Shown here one piece after another: positions 1 to 10,829 of a stretch of DNA of 58,953 bases. Positions within the stretch are counted from its first letter, which is position 1; each line of letters opens with the position of its first letter. A program made the translations under genes and the position numbers. The notes beneath the pieces are model-generated. The model worked only from the letters and a program-made list of their open reading frames with translations. It made no database searches and was not told where the DNA came from. The DNA comes from Mikrocytos mackini (Eukaryota > Endomyxa > Ascetosporea > Mikrocytida > Mikrocytiidae): the NCBI GenBank assembly GCA_030180075.1, contig JASNJN010000380.1, positions 1-58,953 of the forward strand, given 5' to 3'.

Positions 1-64
1 TGTAACAATAACGCTTGTTTGACATCCCTAGATAACTTTCGAGTTTTTACAAATTGTATTTTGT

Positions 65-95
65 TCGAAGGAGAGTACCTTGCGACCCCTCGAAA
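65..95. repeat. GC hairpin, diverged H2-type copy
   Basis: A CGAAGG... / ...CCCCTCG hairpin-like segment sits in AT-rich DNA and carries the loop word ACCTTGCG, which also occurs in the better preserved hairpins at 35194-35236 and 53220-53248. The stem is imperfect here. It is taken as a decayed member of the same dispersed hairpin family. Function unknown. Confidence 0.45.
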
Positions 96-266
96 AAATT
101 TGATATTTTATCAAAATAGACTCGAGCGGACCTGGAAACAATTTTAAAAACATTTGAAACCTCCTATATTCTTTTAAAAAATTATGGGCTCGAGTACAGT
201 AAGTAACCATGTATATAAATACACTATATAAGTACTATACACTAAACGTACATTAATATAAAGGGC

Positions 267-293
267 ATTACGTGGGGCAGAGCCCCACGTAAT
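267..293. repeat. Perfect 12-bp GC hairpin (H1 type)
   Basis: ATTACGTGGGGC pairs perfectly with GCCCCACGTAAT around a three-base loop (AGA) and is followed at once by ACCCCGCACA. The hairpin at 53098-53122 has the same loop size and the same downstream word but a different stem sequence that still pairs. It could be a dispersed mobile hairpin, a transcription terminator or a transposon end. No coding potential is seen. Confidence 0.7.
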
Positions 294-460
294 ACCCCGC
301 ACATTAACCTACAACGAAAATTTTGAAAAAAATGCAACTTTTGAAAAACCAACCAAATTATTCGACATTTAAACAAAATTTAGAGATCAAACAAATTCAT
401 GTATGAAGTATATTTATAGATTGCTGCAATAAGTCAAAATTTTAAAATTTTAAAATTTTC

Positions 461-1133
461 CCTGGGTATCGCTGCAGAGTGCAACACGAGCCCAGGATGG
501 AGGTGAAGAGTCCGAGGTCGCAACAACTAGCGCGACAAGGGCACCACATTCCTCCCGGCCTTCGAAACGGCCTATAACCCAACCCCTGTTTGGTCCCCTA
601 TTAGGGAGATAATAAAGCCAGATGGGGAACCATGTTGGTCTGTCCCGTCATTAACGCTTTAACGCGGGGCCACAAGGTCCACAATAAGAAGACGGGTCCG
701 GAATCAATTCATGATTCCCTGGCCACTGGCCCGGTAAACCACCCAAAGGGAAGGTGAACCATGAATACCAGTTCTCAACGAGAAGGTGGTGAAACTTTGC
801 GTACCCTGCGGGCTCAACGCATAGACCAAAACAAGGTCTCCGATTTATATCGCCATGGCCGAAGAAACGGAATGGTATCGTTAGATACCACAGCGGCCTG
901 GTGTTACCCCAGTAACCTGGTCACCCACATATACGCTGAACCCCCAATGGGGAGTAGTAAGCTAAATAAGTGGTTTTGACTGGGTTATCATAGGGTCTGA
1001 AAATCGCCCTGGGGAAACCAGGATGAGGATTGGGATAAACAAAGTGAACCACCAAGTTGGAACGGAATCCATTGGTTTCGCAAGGAAGGGCCGAAGTGGC
1101 CAGGCGATAGTGCCTTAATTAATAATAATTAAT
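461..1133. other. G+C-rich non-coding island, possible non-LTR retrotransposon fragment
   Basis: About 670 bases are much richer in G and C than the flanks, with no convincing frame beyond a 72-codon stretch. The island stops abruptly at a TAATTAATAATAATTAATTA run. A G+C-rich body with an AT tail made of TAA units is what a 5'-truncated non-LTR retrotransposon 3' end looks like, and the retrotransposon at 10.8-14.7 kb in this window is similarly G+C-rich. I could not align the two, so origin is open. It does not resemble rRNA or a tRNA. Confidence 0.35.
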
Positions 1134-1391
1134 TATAGGTTTAAAATTGTCACCGAGGTGGTACATATCTGTACCACATTTTTAATAAGGCATAAAAGCT
1201 GAATACAACTACTCTTGTTATAAATGATACTGATGATTAGGTATCAGTTTATATGTTTAGTAAAAACACAATAACAAGGGAGTATTTTGTAAACATAATT
1301 GAATTATGTTGGGGAAATTATTTTTTGTGATCATTGCTATATAATGAAACACATCTTAAAAAGTTATTGTCGAGAATTTGTTTGTGATAAC

Positions 1392-1590
1392 TAGGGCTCG
1401 GAATGCATGTGACAAAATTTGTGGTCACCTATTTTGGGTGAAATTTGACACAAACTCATTTATAAATTCGGGAAATTTTTTTATGTATCCCATATCTGAA
1501 TATCCTTAAATTCTAGAATTTCCCTTATAATCTCAAAAATCACATTTCCACATATTTGATCGTTTTTTGTCACATATTTTCTGAACCCTA
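1392..1590. mobile_element. hAT-type MITE, 199 bp
   Basis: The ends are TAGGGCTCGGAATGCATGTGAC-like on the left and the reverse complement ...TCTGAACCCTA on the right, matching the ends of the MITEs at 7006-7205 and 57214-57848. Flanking 8-mers are GTGATAAC and GTAATAAT, a decayed 8-bp target duplication (6 of 8 identical). It has no coding capacity, so it would be mobilised in trans by a hAT transposase. Confidence 0.7.
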
Positions 1591-1598
1591 GTAATAAT

Positions 1599-2639
1599 AA
1601 TCATATGCAAATTTGAAATATTGTTTTTGGGGAGCCCAAGTGATTATAAATTAGATCGCCATAAGTATTTTAAAATAGTTCAAATTAACTGTATATAATA
1701 TTTATATAATATGTTTTATAATTAAATATGATAACAGTGTATGGTTTCCAAACTACATTGGGGTTTCTAATTTTCTTTCCCATCATAATGAGTATAATAC
1801 AATAGAAATATTAATCGAGGACTTAGAGATGAAATCTATAGCGGCCAAAAATTGTTAATATAATGTCAGAATTGATCTTTAAACTCTAAAAATATCAATA
1901 TGTTTCATTTAAATAAATTCAAAATTTTAATAGAAAATCTATATAATTTTAAACATTAATTAATTTGAACAATTAAAGGGATGGATTTAAAATGGTCACA
2001 AAAACTAATTCTCCCACAAACTTTTGAAAATTTCCACAAAAATATTTTTCGTAAAAAATTTCTACGGAATGCTCGCGAAAACTTTTCAGAATTTTTTTTC
2101 GAAAAAAATATTTTTTATGAAAATTTTAGGAAATTTGTGAGAGAGTTAGTTTTTTGTCGAAAATTTCAAAATTTTGTGGCAATATCATTTTCAATCCAAT
2201 TAAAGAATCCAAACTACAAATCTATGAACACAAATATGCGACCGAGACAGTTAATTGTAAACTCTACCTGAGGGATCCATATACCAAAGAAGAGAATCAT
2301 AAATACGAATAGGGTTTCCCTGAGCTGGTTCCGGGTATTTTCAAAACTGAACAAAAAAGTCGGATTAAGATAGACTGTGAACTCCAAAATAAATAACAAA
2401 CTCAATTTCTCCTGAATTTTTGTTTCATGGAATTTAAATATAAAAGATGGTTTCACTCGGCTTAAATTTCAATTACCCAATACCCGGATAGTTGGAAAAT
2501 TGTTTTTAAAAAATAATGTATAATGGCAAAATATATATAAAATATGGAAAATAATATGTTGTAATTTATTCTAAAATATTTATCTCGTCGAAATAAACAC
2601 ATAGAACGATTTTCAAAAGTTTTGTAGAATAAGATAACT
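1599..2639. other. AT-rich intergenic DNA, no gene seen
   Basis: Short frames exist (for example 1981-2271 +) but are low-complexity F/K/N-rich translations of AT-rich DNA with no recognisable domain. No RNA gene or clear repeat was identified. Confidence 0.5.
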
Positions 2640-4480
2640 TAAATTAACATATTGTTGCAATTATCCGGAACCGGCCATGGGAAACCCTACATTTATTGCA
2701 GTAATAATTTGTTCTTTTATATGATTTTTTGCATATCTGCTTGAAAAATGACTTTTATTATTTTCATAACATATATGGCAATATTTCGGAGAAATGAGGT
2801 TAGTATGAACCACTAACAAATGTTCGTTGTACGAGTTTCTGGTAAGATTTTCTTTCAAAAAGGTCCTTTGCAATTAATTTCCGGTATACATTTAATGTTA
2901 ACTTAGATTTTCCATTGACAGTTTTATACAAAAAAACTATTTATTATTGCTGTTACGAGGATCAATTCAAGGGCGACTTTTCTATACCGCTTTATTGTTT
3001 TCCTACAATGACCCGAAGAAGGATTCATTTGATCTCCAATATCAACCCCGCCTTTATATTTGTTATAAGGACGGGTTATTTTCCACTCCAATAACTGAAA
3101 TTTTTTATTGCTTATTTTTAGTCCAAAATGACTTATATTGTTTCCCAGGGAATATTAAACAAAACAGTGGATCCAAATTTATATTTAGTGGTTGGTGCCA
3201 AAATACCCACTTATAATTGGGGATTTTCCTCTATTTTGGAATTTAAATTTTGAAAATAGAAAAAGTACAATTTAAAAAGAAAACTTGTCGAACGAAAGCA
3301 GTAGATAAAAATCCAACCCCAACGTTTTGTTTTAAATTAATTAAAAACCAACATACGTCGGGGTCGTTTATTTTCCACCCCAAAAATTTTCAATTTTTGT
3401 CGTGGAAAATAAAATCTCCTTGCTATAATCATTGATACAGTCAAGTATTTCGTACATTTCATGCTTGTAAATCATTTTTTTAAACTCTTCATAGTATGTT
3501 TGTTGATATAAAATATGCATCGCGGGTTGTTTTCCATTTATGAACACATACGCCATCCATGTTTTCAATTCCTACGTATTCTCCCTTCTAAGCTCCAATT
3601 TCTTTAAATAATCGGGTATACCAACTCTGTGGCTCCTAATTGTTCCAATTACATGAATTCCCTTTTTTAATAAATTCTCTGCAAGTTTTATAGAAGTAAA
3701 GTAATTGTCGATATATAATTTAAACCCTTTGTTATAGTACCCATCAAGCATACTCTCGGCTATATTTTCACTAAATAGTTTTTTATCTGGTCTTGCTTCT
3801 TCCTTTCCCTTATACAGCTTATTGCTTAATATATATCTATTGCTGCAAGAAAGACAAAACAACTTGATTCCATACTTCGAAGCTTTGGATGGAATATATT
3901 GTTTGAAATGTATCCCACCTTTAAAAGAAATTAATGACTCGTCGATAACTATATTCTTTGTCATAACGGCATAATTCTTTTAAAAGGGTATTGAGTTTGA
4001 TTAACAAGCCACCTATTTTATTCTGTCCATTATTCCCGGGCCCATCTTTACAAAAATGCATATTTCTCATCAATATCATAAATCTATCGCTAGCCATAAA
4101 CTCACGAACTTTTAAATTCCCAAACATAATACCCAACGACCAGCAATCTTCCCATCTTCTTAATTTCACAACACATATATAAAGCATTATTTCAAAAAGG
4201 TTTTTAATTCTTCAATATTAGTTGGGGAAATATTGTTGGAATTCAACCTTGGACTAACTTCTAATTGTTCTTTCTTTTCTCCAATGTATTCATTTGTATA
4301 ATTTGCTATCATTTCAAGAACATCATCATTTTAAAACAAATCGTAATACAATGATGATTTGCTATATAACGTAGAGATATTGACATCATAATTTAATTCA
4401 TTCTGATCATCCTCGAGATTGTCCTTAGAATGGATTTGGTTCCATTCCAAATCAGTGTTTAGGTCCAAAAAGAAATTCTT
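2640..4480 (-). pseudogene. piggyBac-family transposase pseudogene 1
   Basis: Read on the minus strand, fragments line up in piggyBac order. The N-terminal part (about 4450-4190) holds VLEMIANYTNEYIG and NIEELKTFL. The core (3964-3572) holds the first catalytic Asp in DESLISFKGG and the second in LYIDNYFTS. A later fragment near 3060-2990 holds YNKYKGGVDIGDQM, the third-Asp motif. A C-terminal cysteine-rich finger is scattered over 2800-2650 (CHIC, then CNKC). Several frameshifts and stops separate the pieces, so it cannot make an active enzyme. piggyBac transposases cut and paste at TTAA; no intact terminal repeats were located. The copy is clearly different from the piggyBac at 22.8 kb. Confidence 0.8.
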
Positions 4481-4662
4481 AAAATGTATATCTTGTCTAT
4501 ATGTTTGATATAACTAGGGCAACCCAAATGCAATTTTTGCAATTTTGGTATGTTGGTCAATGAACCCTGAAAAGTCGTTTTCTGGTCTCCAAATGGTATG
4601 TAATTGCCTCTATAAAAAGTTATAAATGCAAAAAATACGTAACTACAAATTTTGTACAATCA

Positions 4663-6987
4663 ATGAGAAATCACAAGTCAAAATTGCATAACAAACAAGC
4701 AAATTTTCAATGTCCTTGGTGCACTCATAACACAAAGAACGCTGTCCCAATGATAAACCATGAAATGAAGAAACACAAACTACTGCACAAATACAAGATC
4801 AGTGTTTTCAAAGATTTCGATAAAGCATGGACTTTTCTTGAAACAATAATAAATGATGGAAAGTATAATTTTATTAAAAATACAGGCTCGAAAGACAACA
4901 AAAACCAAATCGTTGATTATTATCAATGCAATTATAAAGATTCTTCTGGGACATTAATATGTAAATCTTTCATATTATTCCAACAAACAAAGAAAAATAA
5001 TAAAATTAGAATTATTACACACAATGACCATAAACATAAGATAAGATTTGATGGGATCAGATTGCCTAAAAAATGCAAAAAACAAATGATGAATTTATTG
5101 GCAAATGGCGTGAAAATCAACGAAATATATAAAACTAATAGTATTATTAAAGATTTTAAAAACATGAATAAACTTAACTGCATTTCCAAAAACTACCTTC
5201 GTTCATTAAGGACTAAATGCAAACGAAATAAAAGACACTCAGAAAATGATTTAAAGAGCACTTTATTATTACTACAGCATTTGAAAGATGATGGCCAAAT
5301 TTCAAAATTTATTTTCAAGAAAAAAGGAACCAACGTTATAGGCTACACAACAATCAAAGACAATTTCATACTGGCTTATCAAACAACATCACAACTTGAA
5401 ACGTCCCTCAAAGAATGCTCAAGTTACATAATGGCCGACAGTACCCATTCCACTAACTTGTATGGGTACAAATTGATAACATTCTCCGTATTAACAAGAA
5501 AACAACGTTTCTTGCCATTCCTCACAATCATATCTGATAGTGATTCCGAAAAGACGATATCCTACGTCCTGGATATGTATAATAGCCATAATCTACTGCC
5601 TAAAACACCATATGTTATAATGAGTGACATGGCCCAAACCTATTACAACTCTTGGAAGAGGGCTATGAACAAAGAAATTAGTTGGATTTACTGTAATTGG
5701 CACTTTAAAAAAGCCATTAAAAATAATATCATTATCCGAATAAAGGACAAAGAATCAAAAGAAAAAATATTAAAACTTTTTAAAGGTCTTAACAAAATAA
5801 TCGAAATTAAATTATTTAAACGGCAGTACTTAATTTTCCTAACCTATATCAAACAAATTAACATTTCATTCTTTGATTACTTCGTTTCTAACTATGGGAA
5901 TTGTATAGACAGATGGGCGACTTGCTACAGAACTTCTTTTGAATTAAATGTCAATACATTCACAGAGAGTTTTCATAGGGTATTGAAGTATGAGTTCCTT
6001 GACAATAGGTCGAATCACCGGCTTGATTCACTTTTAAATGCTCTCATAGATTATGACAATAAAAGACGTTCACACTTTGTTCTTTGCGGGTACTCTAACA
6101 ACTTAGAGTATTTGGGCTATAGAGAACTTACTGCTTTAAGCAAGCATAAACTGTCTAAGAAGTTAGATGACAAACGGTTCAAGCACAAGAAAGCGATTTT
6201 CTATTATAAGAAGTATTCTATAAGCCCCGGAAAATGTTATGACTGTACTAACTATGAACATCTTTGTCGGTGTTGTAGGATCTGCAAGGATCATTACAAG
6301 TGCTCCTGTTCGTCTTTCACCATCAGGAAGGAAATGTGTAAACATATACACATGGTGCATTCGATAAATCTGGTTATGAGTAATGTGAAACAAAATTTTA
6401 AAAATCCAAAAATAATGTTAAACAAAATACAGCCCAAACTAGAAGATGGCTCCTTCTTAAAAGTATCTGATAATTCTGACATTACAATCACAACGCAGAA
6501 GAACAAAGAAATCCAGATTGAAGCTCATACTGCAAAGAATTACACAATGACCACGAACTTTGATGACATAAACAACATTTATACTAAAGTTAACAGGTCA
6601 ACAACTGGAGAAAATATAACTATACACCTACCACTAAGCCAAGAAGACAATCTAGACAACCAACAAATAGATAATACTAAAGTAGACGGCTGCACAAAAG
6701 ATAATATAATAGTACAGGACATAAGGAAACAATTAGAATTACAGAAAGAAAGGATATATGACAAATTGAAGAGAATCAATAAGACAGTAGAGAATACCAA
6801 TTCTATACTTTTAGTTAACAAGATTTTGCAACAAGTTTGGTTTTTGGATTCGATTGACACTTCATCTCTAGATTTAAATATAAGTTTACCTAGTGTTGAT
6901 AAAGACATGCTGTCACATCCTGTTAAGCAACGTGAAAAGTTTCAGAAAAGAAATAAACGACAAAATAGGAATAGCAAATCTAAATAA
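4663..6987 (+). CDS. MULE transposase with SWIM zinc finger, intact
   Basis: A 774-residue open frame. The N-terminus is a C2H2-like region (CPWC near residue 18, then paired His); the frame stays open upstream and shows a further Cys/His finger half, so the true start may lie slightly 5'. The MULE catalytic core spans about 250-440: first Asp in MADSTH (about 258), second in MSDMAQ (about 322), the CNWHFKKA block (about 343) and a candidate catalytic Glu in TESFHRVLK (about 435). A SWIM finger C-x-C-x9-C-x-H lies at about 547-561. A lysine-rich, probably coiled C-terminus follows. It is the only transposase here without a disabling mutation. No terminal repeats were found beside it, so it is either a young element or a retained (domesticated) copy. 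A hAT MITE sits 18 bases past its stop. Confidence 0.85.
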   Translation: MRNHKSKLHNKQANFQCPWCTHNTKNAVPMINHEMKKHKLLHKYKISVFKDFDKAWTFLETIINDGKYNFIKNTGSKDNKNQIVDYYQCNYKDSSGTLICKSFILFQQTKKNNKIRIITHNDHKHKIRFDGIRLPKKCKKQMMNLLANGVKINEIYKTNSIIKDFKNMNKLNCISKNYLRSLRTKCKRNKRHSENDLKSTLLLLQHLKDDGQISKFIFKKKGTNVIGYTTIKDNFILAYQTTSQLETSLKECSSYIMADSTHSTNLYGYKLITFSVLTRKQRFLPFLTIISDSDSEKTISYVLDMYNSHNLLPKTPYVIMSDMAQTYYNSWKRAMNKEISWIYCNWHFKKAIKNNIIIRIKDKESKEKILKLFKGLNKIIEIKLFKRQYLIFLTYIKQINISFFDYFVSNYGNCIDRWATCYRTSFELNVNTFTESFHRVLKYEFLDNRSNHRLDSLLNALIDYDNKRRSHFVLCGYSNNLEYLGYRELTALSKHKLSKKLDDKRFKHKKAIFYYKKYSISPGKCYDCTNYEHLCRCCRICKDHYKCSCSSFTIRKEMCKHIHMVHSINLVMSNVKQNFKNPKIMLNKIQPKLEDGSFLKVSDNSDITITTQKNKEIQIEAHTAKNYTMTTNFDDINNIYTKVNRSTTGENITIHLPLSQEDNLDNQQIDNTKVDGCTKDNIIVQDIRKQLELQKERIYDKLKRINKTVENTNSILLVNKILQQVWFLDSIDTSSLDLNISLPSVDKDMLSHPVKQREKFQKRNKRQNRNSKSK

Positions 6988-7005
6988 ATATTTAATTATT
7001 ATAAC

Positions 7006-7205
7006 TAGGGGTCGGAAAATATGTGATTTGGTACAAATCATATATTTTTGCCAAATTTCTGGAAATTTTCCACCCATAATTACTCCGATTTGAAGAAATT
7101 CATATATTTTATTTTATTGAAAATTCGAAATTATGATTGGATTTTGGCAAAATCATATATAATCATATATTTGCCGATTTTTTGTCATATATTTTCCGAC
7201 CCCTA
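7006..7205. mobile_element. hAT-type MITE, 200 bp, perfect 8-bp TSD
   Basis: Starts TAGGGGTCGGAAAATATG and ends in the reverse complement ...ATTTTCCGACCCCTA. The flanks are perfect 8-bp direct repeats ATTATAAC (6998-7005 and 7206-7213). An 8-bp duplication with TAGGG-type termini is diagnostic of hAT elements. Non-coding and recently inserted, judged from the intact duplication. Confidence 0.9.
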
Positions 7206-7213
7206 ATTATAAC

Positions 7214-10200
7214 TTATCTAAATAATTATATTATATAACAATATATAGTTTTAAAGAAATTTCAAAATAACTATTTAAGCCAGTTATCCATTTAATCCGT
7301 TATAACATTCGATTGTCAATCGATCCTAATTTAATCACTCCATATAACTTTAAGACGAATTGCTAAGTTAGTATTAATCTATCTATTTGTAACGAAAACG
7401 TATAATAAAAGTATTCGAAAGATATTTTGTTGTCTACATTTAACTTCTTCTGATGAGTAACAATTCATATTGTCTGAAACCAAGTTTATTAATCTGAAAG
7501 AACTTCTCATATTTAAACACATGTGGTGTAATGTCCAAACTGTCAAAAGATGTTATGTGAATGAATTCTTTGGCGATTTTCGTGTTTAAAAGTTGTCTCC
7601 AAACGGTTAGAAAATAGAAGTTGTTTTCGTTAATTTATAAGCCCCAATGTCCTTTTAAAACTGCCCATCTGAATCGTTATTCATACAATTTTCATTGCTA
7701 TAACAATCAAAATTATCTTCGATGTTGACAATAATGTCAAATTGTTAACTGTTGTACTATACAAACGAATATTTGTAATCTAGGATTGGAGTAAATCTAT
7801 TAAATATCCAATATCTTTATTTCTTTATAATTGTTTTAAACACAACGAAGTACATTCCAATTAATAACCCACCCAATCCTACCAATGGATGTGTTCCCAT
7901 ATATCTCGCAATCTCAAGTGCTAATCATGTCAATGGTTGAATATGTCAGACTGTATGTTTGTATAACAAAGTTGACAATACAATATCCAAATTTCTATTA
8001 CATTGTTTCTATTAATGTCTTTGGTGTGGAATGTCCTAGCAGCATAAATCAAAATGCAATTATTCCATTCAATCGTTATCTCTAATACAAAATCACGGGT
8101 ATTATCAATAAACATCTTTTATTATTAATTCGAATTGTGGAATAGATATTACTTTCACGAAGGAATGTATTCATTTAATATCTTTCACAAAACACCGTCT
8201 GACGATGCATTAAAGGAGCTATTTATAGAACCTCTTTGGAGTCTTTCTTATTGATTTTTATGAATCATGTGAGAACGATTAGTTTCTGTCGATATAACAT
8301 ATGATTTCCTAACTGTTATTAAGATTGAAAGTGTAATGGATTATTATTGGTCTGCCGGATTTATTTGTACTCTAAAGGGAATGTGTACATTTTCTGATTG
8401 TTATTATACCGAGAATAGTTACAGGATAACTTATCAAAAGTGGCGTTGCTTTGTTGAATACCATGACCAAATCTTGTTGTATACATTTGTATTTTCTTTC
8501 TTCACATGTTTTCGATAAAATGTTTGGTTGTTTATTACAGGAACGTTTCATCTATCTTAGTTGTGACACGAATGTAATACAACCCTCGGTGTTGATTTTG
8601 CATTTTGGATTTTGGATTAAAGCAAAGTGTCTTTACATGCATAATAAACTAACCAGCAGAAAGTTAACCTAAATTGTGTATTTGAATAATATATTTCGAG
8701 CTTTATTGATCATATAGGAACCTATGGAGTTCTATGTTGATATCAAGAATATTTTTCTGAAAATTAAAATTTTTAAACTGTCCGCCACATTGATATGTGA
8801 TAGTTCTATGAGACAAAACAATAGACGTTTAGACACTCTTCAAGATGGAAACCCCCAACGATCAATGGGAAATTCTGACCTCAAATCCGAAAATGTATCA
8901 CTTTATGAGTTGTTTCTCACTCCTTTAAAGCGAATAACGAAATTACGCAAGAGATATGACACCAAACGCGGAAACTGAAATTAAAATCTCTGGTGTCAAG
9001 CCTTATTACTAGCTTCCTCGTGATGTAAACATTCAACCGCACTAAATTTCACTATCTAAACTGATATTTGGAATTAGACCATACGAAACAATACTATTTA
9101 TTATTAAAAACAAACAACTAATTGGGTCAACCAGGGTATAAAGCCCTAGTAAATCAGACTTTATCAAAAAAAGTTTTGTAATTTGGGGAATTCATCAAGG
9201 GCATAATTTCATTGCGTCCTCTGTCTATTTTATATTCCTGGACATTAGAACGCTTTTCGGGATCTGTTTTACAAAGAAACAGTTGCAAGGACGATATACT
9301 CCCAGCTGTTTGACTTTCAAACGCTTGATAGACATTTGCATAACAATCTTTCTTTACATATACTTAGGATAATGACACACTAAGAGGATATGAAATAATA
9401 GTATGAATAATCGAACACTGTGTGCTAGAATATAAGGATAACACAAATGAGTAATTTGGGGAATCAATGGAACTTAGACAATTCTGTTGAACATTATTAA
9501 AATAATGCAGCAAAAACTAACCTTTAAACCAAATAGGCTGTGAACAATTAAAGCAATAGTTCAATGATAGAATACAGTTATAAATGTGTTTTGACTATTA
9601 TTAATATGGTTTACCTTCTATAAGCTATATGTTACAACCAAACCATTAACCATTATATCTTTATTATTCTATATTCATTGAAGTTTTTTTATATCATTAA
9701 GATACACTTTTTGTAATAGTATTACGAACACCAATTGACTATATAAATTATAAATAATTATTTATTATGTAATTTCCATTTGAATTCTAGTTTAAAATCA
9801 ATTAAAATTATATAAATATCCCATCTTACTTATTATATTTTAAGAACTCCATCACCAAAAACGATTTTCGCGAAATTCAAAATTTAATCCGGCGTCTGAT
9901 TATCTTTTTGATATAGTTCTTTAGGTATACATGAATAAATCTATGTATAAAAGACAGTAGAACATCTTTACTGCTTTGACGAAATAGGAACGGGTCACTC
10001 GGTTAGAATTCCAGCATGTTTTTAAGGTCGGGTGGATTTGATATCCTCGGTATATAGATTTATATGTAGAATATTTCTATTAATTTATACCAGGATGTCT
10101 TTAACGGGGAGTATTCTGTATAAATATAAAGTATCGTTTTCGATGAATTTTAAATTTTTTCATATAGTTGTTATGAAAAAAATAGTCTTATAATGTAAGT

Positions 10201-10829
10201 TATAGTCCTTAAATGCTTTTAGTATTCAGTTGTCTGGAGATATGAAATTGTTCTTTTGGTGAGATTAGATGTGAGAAACCTTTAATAACATCCACACATT
10301 AAATATAGTAGTAAACGGATGTTATCACCTGACTCTCTAGGTAGTTATTTCATCTTATTTGTAAATGTTGTCCTGTATAGTTTTCATAATTTTATAGTTT
10401 CTTTATCACAAAGCTAAGGAATCTATATAGGCCATGTATTTGGTTAAATAGACCATTAATATATACGGAATTTCTTTATTAAATTCCTAAGTGTTGTTTT
10501 CTTTTGAACTATTAGATATGCGTATGTGTTAGAGAATGGTCGTTGGTAGGGGTATATTAATACAGTGTAGTATAAATAAATGGTTAATGAATTAGTTGGC
10601 GATTGTTATTATCAATGTGTATCTATTGGGAGCTTCCAGAAGAAATAAAAGGAGATGGAAAATTAGTGAAAATTTAAAATTTCGAAAAATAAAAAAACGT
10701 AAAAATCAACAAATAGGTGTTTTTATCGATAAATTAAAAAATATAATGATCAAACGGCTAAAATATGAGTAATATGATTTAAATTTTTTGAAAATAAAGC
10801 CAATATTAAAAGATTATTTCCTGTAAATT
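7214..10829. other. AT-rich intergenic DNA, no gene seen
   Basis: About 3.6 kb without a convincing protein, tRNA or rRNA gene. Frames at 7885-8085, 8336-8518, 8451-8672 and 8724-8978 are short and show no domain. The stretch is probably decayed transposon sequence, but nothing in it could be assigned. Confidence 0.5.

Noticed and set aside
2947-3216. 89-codon plus-strand frame
   Set aside because: It is antisense to the third-Asp part of the piggyBac pseudogene on the minus strand.
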